DNA of 64,000 nt from Linanthus parryae (lineage: Eukaryota; Streptophyta; Magnoliopsida; Ericales; Polemoniaceae): contig JALGPY010000005.1 of the NCBI GenBank assembly GCA_023055425.1, forward strand, positions 84,547,495 to 84,611,494. The letters are read 5' to 3'. Under the pieces are notes generated by a model. The model was not told the origin of the DNA and ran no database searches. It saw only the letters and a list, made by a program, of their open reading frames with translations. Every line of letters begins with the position of its first letter. Position 1 is the stretch's first letter. Position numbers and translations under genes: made by a program. Shown in pieces: positions 42,901 to 55,732 of this stretch.

Positions 42901-44822
42901 TAATCCATCTCGCTGTGAAGGTCGTCGATTCGTGGAGGTTAGCTAGGGTTTAGTTTGGGTGGGGTGCTGATAAGAGTGACATTATTAGCTGTCTAGATAT
43001 GAATACATAGTATTTAAAAATTCCAGCCACAAACATTTTTTAATTTGTAAAGACACCATTTTTATTTTACAACCAAGGCCGTTTCTTTCTTCTTCTACTT
43101 TGAATCTTTTGCAGACTCTGCAAATTGCTCTTCTTGGTTTCACGTTTCCTCTATAAATTAGCATGTGTTTGTGCGTCATCTAAGTATAAAAGATGTTTGC
43201 TAAAAATATAAATAATAATAAAAATGTAAAGAAATATGTGTGTTGTGTATGTTATAGCCGTTCAGTCGGAGTTCCGTTCCCCCAATTTTTGAAAATTGCT
43301 ACTCCGACGTCCCTGTCACCCGTCTCAGTGCGACTCAGCCTGTGAACTTTTTATTTGATCATGGCTGATGGGGTTGGATATGGAATACGTCTGTTTTAGC
43401 CTCAACCGAGCTTCTGCTTTTAGTACAAGATGCACCTGCAAGAATGGTAGATTGTGGGGGCAATCTGTAAGACTGATACATTTGGTTTGTATTGGTTTCC
43501 ATGTCTGCAAACATAGTAGTAGGGTTTGGTATAAACAGAACTGTCTATCGTTAGGACTTGATCTTCTTCATTAAGGTACTGTCCCACTGCCTGAATATTC
43601 GGACAAATCTTATGTAGTACACCGAGCCGTTTCCCATGTGAGTATGTTTTGCAAAATGATTGTGCACTAACTATGTAAATTAATTTCTTGTTACGTGAAT
43701 TTTTTAATTTGTGGCTTAGCCTGAAAGGTTGAAAAATGAAGTCACCTTCGCTTACCAATCTTCTGAGTTTATGATCATCATTGGGAAATGATGATTGTTG
43801 GAAATAATGCATGCTTTGGATAGCACCCAAGGGACGATAGTGCCTCATTTCTCAGATGATGATGATGGACATGACTCACATGAGACTTAGATTTCATAAA
43901 TAGAAATATTTATTGGGACTTGGCTGAATTGATGTTACCTACTCTAACACGTAACAAGTAGTTTCTTGTGTGATGCGATATGCCTTTTGGTTGTTTCGTC
44001 TAACAATCATTCATCATGGGAGAACGGGTTTCATTCATGTGTGCAAGTGTATTTGGTAAGGGTTTCAATGTTATGCCACATTGGAAGCTGTGAGCTTGTT
44101 TGAATTCTTTGATCCCAACTCATTATGTATCATCTGTTAATGCTATGATCAACAGGTATCAAGTGTTGGAGAGTGGATGTTTTTGCCTTCTCAGTTTTAA
44201 TCCTGGAACTGTTGCGCAAATGCACTGTTGACTGTGCATTTCATCGTGATAGTACATGTACTTGGCTTCTATATGATTCTGCTGATGACTTCTACGAGAT
44301 GGAAAAGTCGGAATCATTTATCAGCGGCAAGTTTGGTTCAGACCCAACAGTTGATGCTCAGGATACACTTGCACTGCTGGAGCTGGTAACAAAGTGTGTG
44401 AAGCGTAACCCTGTATAAACGTTCGCACACGAGTGAAATTGTCAAGATGATTGAGGGTCTGAACGCTTTTCAGGAAATGGCCTCCTCGAGATGGAGATAT
44501 CTTCTTGATGATTGACTGATTATTATTGCTTGATCCTGCATAAGAAAAAAAAAGGTAGGCTGCGGCGTATTATTACATGAGGCTGTTGGACAGACAGTTG
44601 CAGTGACAGTTTCGAAAATTTTGTTATATATTATAATTGGTTTGGACTAGAATTTTCATGTTGTCTGAAGACTAGTAATACTGAAGTCTCTGTAATTTAC
44701 TAATTTGTTTGGACAAGTATTTGTTACTTGGAAACTTAGATTGATGTATTGTCCTCTAATTGCATTTTCATCATCTTCTATTGTAAACTAGTACTTTCGT
44801 TGGTTTGTCTGTTTGGACTTTG

Positions 44823-46821
44823 GACAATTCATGAATCTGATGAGTATGATGATGCAATAATGTGCAGTTTCGGAAGCAGTAACACCATAAATTACAGCTA
44901 CATTACACAGGGAATTCATTCTTACTCAGATTAATACCGATTGTCACACCGAAATTTAGTTGTCATGAGCATTTTCTCCATTTTATTTAAGGGTGGTGAT
45001 TCCTACACAATAAAAGAACACTTCTTGCGCTATATTTTACTTGTGAGGACAATTATACTCTTTTTACTGCTAATTCATTATCCTTCCCATTCCCCCTTTC
45101 TAGAGAATTAATGCCATTTCCAAAAAAATAAATAAGACAAACTTTGGCTTCCCAAAACAGAGTCCTGTCTTTGAGCTTAATTGGAAATGGGTATGTATTA
45201 TGTCTGATTTTGATCAACTGTAAATCGAAGTTCTGGTTCTTCCGGTGCGGCTCAGCTAAGGTTTTAGCAGGGAAATTTATGGTTTCTGCCGGCTACCCTG
45301 GAGTAATTTCTCATTGTTGGAGTTATGGATCTTGATCCAATCGGAGTTGTGGTTTGTGGGTCTGGTGGTTGTGTGTTATGGGTGCTCTAGTTGGCCCGAA
45401 TCAGAGTTTGGTTGGTGAAGCAATGGTGGACGTGGTGATGTGTGTGGTGTTCTTGGTGGAGATTTATAGGGTTTTGATGGTGGAGGGTGTGTTAAGATAT
45501 CTGGATTATGCTTCATTGGTTTTGAACACATGAGAGTTGAGAAGTGAAGAATGTTAGTTAGGCCGGAATAGCTTTTCGCTAATTTTAGTCATTCTTTTGC
45601 TTAGAACCCCATATTGCTAAGGGGTACCAGTTAAAAAAAAACATGTAGGGGTTGTCATCATAATTTCCTTTCATATAGTGAATGGATGGTAATTCTTACA
45701 CTACTTAAAAAACTTCTTACCCTACTATTCAGTTGTGATGCCACTAATACCCTCTAACTCTCGGTGTGCAACCCATTACTCTCTCATTCGATGTTCACCA
45801 TTCCCCAATCTTATTTGAACCACCAAAATTCTCTACCTCTTCCCCTCCCATCAACACAGCCACGATCATCTCTGTGACAACCATCATCGCCACGAAAAGC
45901 TATTCGGACCTAATTAAAACTCTTATCTTCTCACCTCCCATGTTTCAAAATCAATGAAGCAGAATCCAGAAATCTTAACACCCTCCTCCCATCAAAAACC
46001 TAGAAATCTCCACTAAGATTTACAGTCGACTTCCAATTGTAGATTGCACCAGCTCTCGTTCTCTGGTCTTCATTTGACCTCAACTGTTATGGGTAACACC
46101 GTTATCTGGCGTACCAGGATACCTTACAGCCATTGCTCATCTTCATTCATCCATCAACATCTTTGGCAAACGAAAAACTTCCCCGACAAGTTATTTCGTC
46201 CCTCGACTTATTCCAGATAACAATAACAATTCTGGGGATAATAATCCTCACTACCCTCCAAGTAGTAACCGCGTAGAAAGATAACGTCTCTTTCAGCGCA
46301 GAGACATGGGACTCTTATGGATGCTTTTAAATTGCCATAGACATGTCAGTATCCAGACCCACTCGTGTGAATCAACTCTTGCACTCCAGAATGACAACAC
46401 GATGGCTACTATTGAAGGCGAAATTGCTAACAATTTACGAAACTCAAACCACAGAATTTACTGAACTTGTTATTTCTCTCCGTAGGAAGTAGCATTGTCA
46501 CTCTGGAACACGTATCAACAAGACTGCCTTCTTAGACGGTATCATTTATTTTTTTTAAATCGAAGTTGACTTTCTTTAGAAAGAGAAAGTGGAGATGGAA
46601 TCAATTGAAGAATCACAACTTGAGACAACTGAGTACCGCAAGACAACATCAGCAACACTGGAGTACCCAACCTTGGGCAGGTAAATCAGGATGACAACCG
46701 CAGAAAGCTCGAGTATCATAGGACGTCGGCCACGAAATAGATAGGGTTGACACGGCATGGTCACAATAATCACATTCATGACTCGTGAATTTGTGATATT
46801 ACATGCATATCAGTCACTAAG
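44823..46821. other. spacer between the inverted arms, no gene recognised
   Basis: About 2 kb with no match to either arm that I can see. Small open frames (for example 45766-45957, Ser/Thr/Pro-rich) have no recognisable motif. It forms the loop of the inverted repeat. Confidence 0.5.
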
Positions 46822-47162
46822 GAAGTCCAAACAGGCAAACAACCAGAGTACTACTTCTAGATTACAATAGAAGATGAAAATGCAATTAAAGGACACTATA
46901 TCAATCCAATTTTCGAAGTAAAAATACTTGACCAACAAATTAGTAAATTACAGAGACTTCAGTACTGATAGTCTTATCGCACGGAATCTTTTTAGGCGGG
47001 TCACATATTCTAGTGAGAGAAAGTGGTGTGAGTTTTCTCCTAAACTTTCTTTGTCATCTAGCGTTTTCTTCAGAGGATAATCTCTCTGCTCATCTAAACG
47101 TCCCCTGTTCAGCAGAGGATTGTTTGTATTTTTATTTCTTGATCCTTCACCATTCCTTAGTG

Positions 47163-48917
47163 ATGGATTTGAGACTCAAGTTGGATGATGATCCTGAAAT
47201 TTCCAGAAAATTAGTGCAGCACACACTTGTGGGAAAACTTCATTATGAGAGAAAGATCGGCAAAACAACTATGAAACAAATAGTGGTAGGAGCTTGGGAT
47301 TTGAAAGGAAGCGTCACAGTAGAATCCCACTCTCCAAATACTTTTACTTTCTTCTTCACAAATGAAGAAGATTACACACATATTCTCTCCAAATCTCCAT
47401 GGATGGTGACAGGCCAAGTGTTGCAATTGAAGAGATGGAGTTTGGGGCAAAATCTGAATACAATGGATTTCTCTTCTTGCCCTTTCTGGGTTCAAGTAAG
47501 AGGATTACCCCCAGAGAAAAGATCAAAAGGGAATGCAGAAAAAATAGCAGGTTTAATAGGTGCTTACCAAGATCAAGAGGGAGTGTGTGCAGGGATTTAT
47601 GGTATCAAGCCATATTTCAGAATCAAGGTAGACATCCCTCTTTCAAAACCTATTCCGCGAGGCTTCAATCTTCCAATCTCAGAAAAGGAGGATATCTGGG
47701 TAAACTTTAAATATGAGAAAATTGGGGATCTGTGCTATAGATGTGGCCGGTTAGGTCATGTTAACTCAGCTTGTTCTTATTTGAAGAAGGAGGCAGACGA
47801 GACCTCATTATACAGTGCTGAACTCCGGGCTTCATACCGGAAGATCTCGCCGGAGGAGAAGATGAAAGAGCAACAACAAAAGGAAGAACAACAGCGTAGA
47901 TTTCAACCGATGTGGGATAAAGCAAGAAAGAAGGTGGAAGATTTGCTAACGCCATCGAGAAATCAGAACTCAGTCTCTGTAAACCCAGCCATTGAATTGG
48001 ACCGAGTGAACCAGGTGAGTGTAGAAACTCGTAGCGACTCGGCTCAGAATGAAGGTACAAGAGGTGTAGCTGGCAAGGACGATGCCAGCAAGGAGGAAGG
48101 ACAAGATTCGTATATGCCAAAGGAGTGCACGGAAGTTTCCTCAGGAAATAGTACCACGGAGGCAGACAAAGGGGTAGCTGTTACAGCGGTGGATCTAGAG
48201 GGAGAAGAGGACGAGAAGGAGGAAGAAAACCCTAATTGTAATAGCTATGTGGGTCTGGGCCGGCTGAGTTTCCAAAATGGGTATTTTGTAGAAGAGCCCA
48301 ATAGCCCAACGAAACAAATAGTTTGGGCCCCAAGAAGTCCAACAAATAAGAAGCAGAAAGAAGGTAAGACAGGCCCGATAAATGACAGTCAGTCAAAACC
48401 AAATCTGGTTGGTATAAACCCGGTTTCTAACGATGAGGACGAATCGGGTCCGGGTAATCCTTATACAGATATCGGGTTAGCCCAAGTCTTCAAACAGTTT
48501 GTGAACTTGAAGAGACCTAGAGAGGTTACAGAGGTTTCATCGGAGATCAAGAGGCAAAGAATAGAAAATAGAGCTGAGCCACAATATGTTGCGAAGAGGA
48601 AGAAAGAGATTATGGCAAATGCCAGATATGCAATACAAGCGAGGAAGGAAAGAAACAGGCGAGGACTCAAATCGGAGAGAAGTTGGCGTTTGTTCAAAGG
48701 TGTTTCAGAGGTTGGGGCCGAGGTAGGGCTCCATGAAAAGCTTATTGAGGATGCAACGAAATATGAGGTAATGGATTCAATTCACCGAGAAGATTTCTAC
48801 TTATACAAAGATTGTATGTTGAGAATTGATGATATGGAAAAGGGAAGTGTAGATGAAAATACTGGGAAAGAAATGGTTGTGGTGGCTGGCCATAAGCAGC
48901 CACAAGGAGAATGGTAG
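47163..48917 (+). CDS. LINE ORF1 protein (DUF4283 plus CCHC zinc knuckle)
   Basis: An intact 584-codon frame. ORF1 proteins bind the LINE RNA and form the particle that carries the ORF2 enzyme. The N-terminal half (MDLRLKLDDDPEISRKLVQH, then FTFFFTNEEDYTHILSKSPW and FWVQVRGLPPE) matches the DUF4283 domain of plant L1 elements. A C-X2-C-X4-H-X4-C knuckle (CYRCGRLGHVNSAC) lies near residues 191-204. The C-terminal 350 residues are acidic and low in complexity, as is usual, with basic clusters near the end. The upstream in-frame extension to 47013 begins with GTG and is part of the 5' leader, so I start at the first ATG. Confidence 0.9.
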   Translation: MDLRLKLDDDPEISRKLVQHTLVGKLHYERKIGKTTMKQIVVGAWDLKGSVTVESHSPNTFTFFFTNEEDYTHILSKSPWMVTGQVLQLKRWSLGQNLNTMDFSSCPFWVQVRGLPPEKRSKGNAEKIAGLIGAYQDQEGVCAGIYGIKPYFRIKVDIPLSKPIPRGFNLPISEKEDIWVNFKYEKIGDLCYRCGRLGHVNSACSYLKKEADETSLYSAELRASYRKISPEEKMKEQQQKEEQQRRFQPMWDKARKKVEDLLTPSRNQNSVSVNPAIELDRVNQVSVETRSDSAQNEGTRGVAGKDDASKEEGQDSYMPKECTEVSSGNSTTEADKGVAVTAVDLEGEEDEKEEENPNCNSYVGLGRLSFQNGYFVEEPNSPTKQIVWAPRSPTNKKQKEGKTGPINDSQSKPNLVGINPVSNDEDESGPGNPYTDIGLAQVFKQFVNLKRPREVTEVSSEIKRQRIENRAEPQYVAKRKKEIMANARYAIQARKERNRRGLKSERSWRLFKGVSEVGAEVGLHEKLIEDATKYEVMDSIHREDFYLYKDCMLRIDDMEKGSVDENTGKEMVVVAGHKQPQGEW

Positions 48918-51900
48918 GCCTATGCTGGAATTGTCAGGGTTTGGGAGGTAACCTGACATTCTAGAGATTGAGAGGGCTTGTAAATGCCCAGCTTCCCAAC
49001 TTTGTTTTCTTGTCTGAAACCAAGAATCAAAGTTCAGTACTGCTAAAGTTTCAGAGAAAGTTAAGATACCCTAATGCTCATTATGTTAATCCCAAAGGAG
49101 CTGCAGGTGGATTATTGTTATGGTGGGTTGACAACCTTCAATTAGAGATCCTTTGGAGCTCTGATAATGCTATATTCACCTATATTGAAGAAACTCCAGG
49201 GAAAAAGGCAATGTGGCTGTTTATATATGCTCCTTCAGATTATAAGAAGAGAGGAATTTTTTGGAAAGAAATCATTAGTTGGGCTGGGTATGTTATAGAT
49301 CCCTGGATAATGGTTGGAGATTGTAATGACTATCTTCTAGAGGAAGAGAAACAAGGGGGTGGTAAAAGTAAACAGTGGAGGCTAAGCAGATTTCAAAATG
49401 TTATCTCTAGTTGCAACTTAATGGAATTCCACTCTCAAGGTTTGAGCTACTCTTGGGTGAATGGAAGGCAAGACAACTGGGTTAAAGAGCTCTTGGATAG
49501 AGCTTTCTTCTCTGTTGACTGGAGAGATATGTTCCCTCATGCAAAGCTCCAAAGAGAAGCAATCCTAGGGTCAGATCATTCTCCTCTGTTTATCTTTTTG
49601 GAAGGAGGAGGCAAGAAGATTAATTACAAATTCAAATTTGATGTTTCTTGGTTGGACTACCCAGGGTGTAAAACTACCATTGAAGATAGCTGGAATTTAA
49701 CTGTGAGAGGGTCCCCAATGTATCAGGTGGGCAAGAAGCTGAGTCTTTGTAGGGAGAAGTTGAAGATCTGGAGTAGAGAAAATGTGGGGAACTACAAAAA
49801 ACAAATTTTAAAGTTGGAAGCAGAGCTTTTAAAAGTGCAGATGCAAGAGACTACCATTCAAAACATGGCTGCTCAAACTGATTTGCAGACTAAGATTGCC
49901 ACTTTATGGAAACAAGAGGAGGTTTATTGGAGACAAAAGAGTAGAATTCAGTATCTACAAAGTGGGGATAGAAATACAAAATACTTCTATATGTCCACAA
50001 TTTTTAGAAGACAGAAGAATGCCATCAACAAATTGAAGACTATTGAGGGAAACTGGGTTGAAGATGAAGCTGATATTATGTAAATGTTCAGATCCTATTA
50101 TAAGGAACTATTTACAACAAAAGGCCAAAGACATATTGATCAAATTGTTGGATTTGTTCAACCTATAATTACAGAAAAGGAGAATACAGAGCTTCTCAGA
50201 ACACCAAATGTAGCAGAGATAAAAGCAGTGGTCTTTGACTTTGACCCGGGGAAAGCTCATGGGCTGGATGGATACACAGGTCATTTCTTCCAATCTAAAT
50301 GGGAGTTTGTTCAAGAAGAGGTAACTAAGGCTATTCAGAGTTTTTTTGAATCAAGATTTTTATTGAAAAGTCTTAATGTCACCGTGTTAGCTCTCATTCT
50401 TAAAGTAACACACCCTGAAGAAGTAACACAGTTTAGACCCATAGCTCTTTGTGGCTTTCTTTATAAAGTTATAGCTAAGATCATAGCTAATATAATGAAA
50501 AAAGTGCTTCCCAAATTGATTAGTGAAGAGCAATCAGTCTTTGTGCCTCAGAGATTGATCCAAGACAATATAGTGATTGCACAAGAGTTTATGCACTATA
50601 TATCCCATAAAAAAGAAGGCAAATTAGGATCTCTAGCTTTGAAGCTAGATCTTAATAAAGCCTATGATAGAGTAGAGTGGGATTTTGTAGAGAAAGTGTT
50701 AAAAAACTTTGGTTTTGCAAATGATTGGGTGCAGCTAGTGATGCAGTGCATCACAACAGTTTCTATGGTGATTAGAGTAAATGGGAAAGATTCTGAATCT
50801 TTTAAACCCCAAAGAGGGTTGAGACAAGGTGATCCCTTGTCTCCTTATATATTTGTTATTGTAATGGAAGTTCTTACAAGGATGTTGAAAGAAGCTGAGG
50901 AGAAGGGGGATATTGAAGGAGTCTCAATCTTTAAAAAGAAAGTGTCAGTCTCTCACTTACTTTTTGCAGATGATTCTCTCATCTTTTTGAAAGCCAAAAA
51001 AGAGTATGTGGTAAAGTTTCTAGATTTAATTAAAGATTTTGGAGATGCTTCTGGGATGCTGATAAATTTCAACAAGTCTGGAATACTGTTCTCTCCAAAT
51101 ACAGAAGAAGATTTGAAAAAGGAGATTATTCAGGTGTGTGGTATTCCCCAGTTGCTGAGCTCAGTGAAATATCTGGGATTACCAATCTTTTGGGGTAAAT
51201 CTAAAAACCAGGTGCTGAACTACATTGTCCAAAGAATTGCAGATTTATTACAAGGGTGGAGAAGAAAGTTCCTTTCTTATGCAGGCAGAGAGATTATTCT
51301 GAAAGCTATAGCCATGGCTATACCTTGTTATGCTATGTCTTGTATTGAGTTTCCTGTATCTACTTGCAAGAAAATAGCTCAACTTGTGAGAAGATTTTGG
51401 TGGGGAGAGACTATAGAAGCTAAAAAGATTAACTGGGTGAGTTGGCAGAAAATGACAAAGAAGAAGTTTGAAGGGGGTATGGGTTTCAAGAATGTTAGAG
51501 CTTTTAACTTAGCATTACTAGCTAAGCAAAGTTGGAGAATCCAGAAAAATCCAAACTCTCTCATGGCAAAAATTATGAAAGCCAAACACTTCCCCAAAGG
51601 AACAGTTAACACAGCCAGCTCAGGGAGCAATCAAGCCTGGGTGTGGAAAAGTATCAAAGCAGGAAATCAAGTCATTCAACAAGAGGCAATGTGGGTAATT
51701 GGCAATGGAAAGAGAGTCAAAGTATTAGAAGATGCTTGGGTGCCTTCTCTTGATAGCAAAAGGGTGTTAGGGAATAATAATATGAAGGAGCAGAATGAGA
51801 AGCTACTAGTTGCTGATCTTATTAATGAGGAAACAAAGAGATGGAAAGTTTCTCTGGTTAAACATTTCTTTGGGGATCAAGAAGCAGAAGCCATCATGAA

Positions 51901-53065
51901 AATCCCAATATCTAAGTGTGGAGGGGAAGATACTCTTGTGTGGACCCCAACTAGTTCTGGTGAGTTCTCAGTGAAATCAGCTATGTCTAGTGCTGAAAAA
52001 TGCATCCAGAAAAAGTCAAAAGCTAAAGACAAGAAAGCTGTGGCTTCTTCCTCTTTTATGTTTACAAAAGAATAGTGGAACTTTTTGTGGAAATGTGATA
52101 TCCCTCCAAAAGTCAGACTTCTGTGGTGGAGAATCTCTTGGGAAGCTCTTGCAGTAGGGGCAAATCTGGCTAAGAGAGGGTGTGACAACGTGAAACTTTG
52201 TAGGGTGTGTGAGCAGGAAGAAGAAGACATGGAACACCTATGGTTTGGTTGTAAGTGGACACATCCATTATGGTTTGGGTTAGGTTTGCTAACCCCAGCT
52301 CAGTGTCAGAAGATCAGCAATTTGAGAAGCTGGATGGCAGGGAGGTGTGAAGAAGTTTTGTCTCATGTTATTTATGAAGATTGGTGGATTAAAATATTGG
52401 TAGGATTCTGGAACATTTGGAGAGCAAGGAATGATTTCTTGTTCAATAAAAAGATCCCTCACCCATTGTCAGTGATGAGGTATTGTGCTGCAGATCTTAA
52501 AAACATTGCTCTTTTAAGGAATTTGAATGTTGCTCCTGCCCAGAAACCAAATTCTCTACCCAGAATCACTAAAGTCAAACACTGGATTCCTCCTCCTGTA
52601 AACACTCTGAAATGTAATGTGGATATGTCCAGAGATGAGAATTCAGGCAACACTTGGTTGGGATGGGTTATTAGAAACCATGAGGGAGAGTTGATCAATT
52701 ATGGCTGGAGCTTTGACAAGACTAACTCCATCATGGTTGCTGAAGCTCTAGCTTTGAGAAATGCTATCTGGAAGATGAAAACTTTGCAGCTGCAAGAAGT
52801 CTACTTTGAAACTGATAATAGATTAGTGGCACAAGCAGTGAAAGGAGAAGTAGCTAGTTGGGAAATAGCTGTGCCGGTGGAAGATATGAAACTGCTGTTG
52901 AAGCATACTAGAAGTCAGGTTAAATGGATTTGTAGAAAGGCCAACACAGCAGCTGATGCTCTAGTTAAATTAGTTAGATTTCAAAGTAATCTTTTGGGTA
53001 GGGAGAGTTCTGTTTTTCTGGATTGTATTGCAAAAGACAAAAATGTACTTAACTCTCTTATTTAA
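48911..53065 (+). pseudogene. LINE ORF2 polyprotein with three nonsense codons
   Basis: The ATG at 48911 overlaps the ORF1 stop (ATGGTAG). A single frame runs to TAA at 53063-53065 (about 1384 codons) but is broken by TAG 48962, TAA 50081 and TAG 52073; no frameshift is seen. Domains in order: AP-type endonuclease (FLSETK, WIMVGDCND where GDFN is usual, GSDHSPL), reverse transcriptase (FRPIALCGFLYKVIAK, LDLNKAYDRVEWDF, RQGDPLSPYIF, catalytic FADDS), a zf-RVT region (RLLWWRISWEAL, C-rich CRVCEQEEEDMEHLWFGC), and an RNase H (KCNVDMS, MVAEALALRNAI, FETDNRLV). All catalytic blocks remain, so inactivation is recent. Confidence 0.92.
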
Positions 53066-53248
53066 TCAAATTTTCTTGTTGGGAAAAAAAAGTATTGATA
53101 GTCTTCAGACAACAAGAAAATTCTAGTCCAGACGAATTAAAATATATAACAAAGTTTCCAAATCTGTCACTGCAACTGATCAACAGCCTCATGTAACAAT
53201 ACGCAGCCTACCTTTTTTCCTGATGCAGGATCAAGCAACAATAATCAG

Positions 53249-55694
53249 TCAATCATCCAGGATACATCTCCATCTAGAGGAGGTCAATTCTGGAAAAACG
53301 TTCAGACCCTTCATCATCTTGACAATTTCACGTATGTGTGGACGTTTATACAGGGTGGTATACTTCACACACTTTGTTACCAGTTCCAGCAGTGCAAGTG
53401 TATCCTGAGCATCAACTGTTGGGTCTGAAGCAAACTTCCGGCTGATAAATGATTCCGACTTTTCCATCTCGTAGAAGTCATCGGCAGAATCATATAGAAG
53501 CCAATTAACTTTACTATTACAATGAAGTGCACAGTCAACAGTGCATTTGCACAACAGTTCCAGGATTAAAACTGAGAATGCAAAAACATCCACTCTCCAA
53601 CACTTGATACCTGTCAATCATAGCATTAACAGATTAGCAGTTGCATACATGAGTTGGGAGCACAGAATACACAACTTCCAATGTGACATAACGTCATTGA
53701 AACCCTTACCAAATACAATTGCACACATGAATGAAAACCCATTTTCCCATGATGAATGATTGTCAGAGGAAACAACCAAAAGGCATATCTCATCACACAA
53801 GATACTACATGTCACGTGACAATTCAGCCAAGTCCCAAAAAATATATTTCCTCTATGAAATCTAGGTCTCATGTCAATCATCATCATCTGAGAAATGAGG
53901 CACTATTGTCCATTGGCGCAATATCTAAAGCATGCATCTATTCACAACAATCATCATTTCCTAATGATGATCATAAACTCAGAAGTTTGTTCAGCGAAGA
54001 TGACTTCACCATTTTGTCAATTCTTAATTAAGATTGATTTACAACATTTCAGGCTAAGCTACAAAATAGAAAATCCACGTAACAGGAAATTCATTTACAT
54101 AGTGCAGAATCATTTTGCAAAACATAATCACATGGTGAACGGCTTGGTGTACTACATAAGATGTGTACGAGGACGTCAGAGCAGCAATTTTCAAAACATT
54201 GGAGGACAGAAATCCGATGGAACGGCTATGCTATACACAACACACATGTTTTGTTCATTTATATTTTTATTAATATATTTTACCAAACATCTTTTATACT
54301 TAGATATCACAAATACATGATAATTTATAGACGAAACTTGAAAGCAAGAAGGGCAATTTGCAGAGTCTACAAAAGCTTCAAAGTAGAAGAAGAAAGTGCG
54401 AAACGGCCTTGGTTGTAGTATAAAAAATGGGTGTCTTAACAAATTAAAAAATATATGTGGTGGAATTTTTAAATACTACTTCCTCCTTAGCCCCTCTTTC
54501 ACAACACTTTGACTTTTTTACCCCTAATTGGGTCATTTGACCCAGTGATTTGGGTAGCAAAACGATGTAAATTTTTTATAATGTTTTCATGGTGTTGTAG
54601 AGTAACTTTTACCCCACAAAAACTGGATCGTGTTACTATCCAAGTTCTGCTCCTTTATTCTTGCTAATGCTCTAACCTGTTTCATTGTCTTAGGGAAGTG
54701 CATTTGTACTTCACCCCTGATCTCTCATCATTTAAACCACTCAAGAAACTTTGCACAAAATAGTGCTCACTCTAGGATTATGTTCCTCAAACATAGCTTG
54801 ATATTCTTGTACTGAGCCAGTCTGTGTCAGTTTATCGAACTCAATAATGACATCTGCTTGGCCATTCTCAGAAAATCTATAAGCTATTAAAAACGGAAAA
54901 TACTTCCAACTTATGCCCTCAAAAGTGTCGAAGTTATTATCACACCACTGCTTTAATTCACCTTCAAAATGCAGTGAGGAAACAATAATTTTCTGCAATT
55001 CTTCCATAGGATGTACCAAGAAATACATGTTTGCAGCCTTGATCCAACCCAAACAGTTGAACCATCAAACTCAGGGAAGCCAAACTTTGGCAAGAATGGT
55101 ATAGGTCCTTGTTCCCACTTTGGTGTTGTTGCAGCAGTATCTCCTGTGCCTCTGTAATCCCCTCTGAGGCCTCTGTGCATTCCTGATGGAGGTCTGTTAC
55201 CCACTCCCAAGAACTCCAAATCAGCAATAGTTTTGCTCCTTGGTATTTGTAACAAAGAGTCCTCCTGGGTTTTTGATGGTGCTACAAAACCAGCTGGAAT
55301 CTACCCATTTCCTGTGCCATTCTTGAAAATTCCACTCTCAATTCATCTTTGGAAGCTCGAGCTTAAACCCTTGGGTTGAGCTTCCACACTATCTATTTTC
55401 GTTCTCTTGATTCTCCAATTGAAGGCGCATCACCTCCAATTTGTCATGCATGGTTTGTATGGATGAAGTGGTCTGTTCTTGAACTTGAGACATGCGATAT
55501 ACTTCTTCTTCGAGTTGTATTACTCGATTTGCTTCCGTCATTGCCTTCGTCTGAACCATTCGTGGTGATTAAAATGACACTCTGATACCAAATGTTACGG
55601 TTTGCTTATCTTGAAGCTTTAAAACCTAATAATGGAGAATCAAAGAATTACGAAAGAATAGAAGAACTTAGAGAGAGAAGAAGGAGGATGCTAG

Positions 55695-55732
<38 letters not shown>

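Larger units (their letters stand above)
37571..44515 (+). pseudogene. left-arm kinase-like gene copy, disrupted
   Basis: Exons matching the right-arm gene are present in order on the + strand: partial exon 1 (37571-37709), exon 2 (37787-37931), exon 3 (38849-38976), exon 4 (39081-39195) and exon 5 (44156-44515). All keep recognisable GT/AG borders. The first half of exon 1, with start codon and glycine loop, is gone: a truncated copia element abuts the break. Exon 5 has a 2-nt loss after TKCVK (near 44403) that causes early termination at a TAA, although the old tail (SSRWRYLLDD, TGA 44513) is still readable. Exon 3 differs from its right-arm partner at about ten of 128 bases. Intron 4 is 5 kb and full of element remnants. 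Confidence 0.82.
37571..44822 (+). repeat. left arm of a large inverted duplication
   Basis: Exons, introns, element remnants and the 3' flank of this arm recur in reverse complement in the right arm (46822-61720). The inner end is where 'ctgtttggacttt' (44809-44822) meets its mirror at about 46822. About 2.0 kb of unmatched sequence separates the arms. Confidence 0.85.
46976..53091 (+). mobile_element. full-length L1-type LINE
   Basis: Flanked by a 14-bp duplication GTA(C/T)TGATAGTCTT (46962-46975 and 53092-53105), with a short 3' poly(A) (53084-53091): the signature of target-primed reverse transcription. It carries both plant-L1 frames, ORF1 (47163-48917) and ORF2 (48911-53065), the latter with three nonsense codons. 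It inserted in the sequence just 3' of the right-arm kinase gene; the intact pre-insertion sequence can be read in the left arm at about 44650-44720. Confidence 0.92.

Noticed and set aside
47013..47162. N-terminal extension of LINE ORF1
   Set aside because: It begins with GTG. The first ATG at 47163 gives the normal start of a DUF4283 ORF1 protein.
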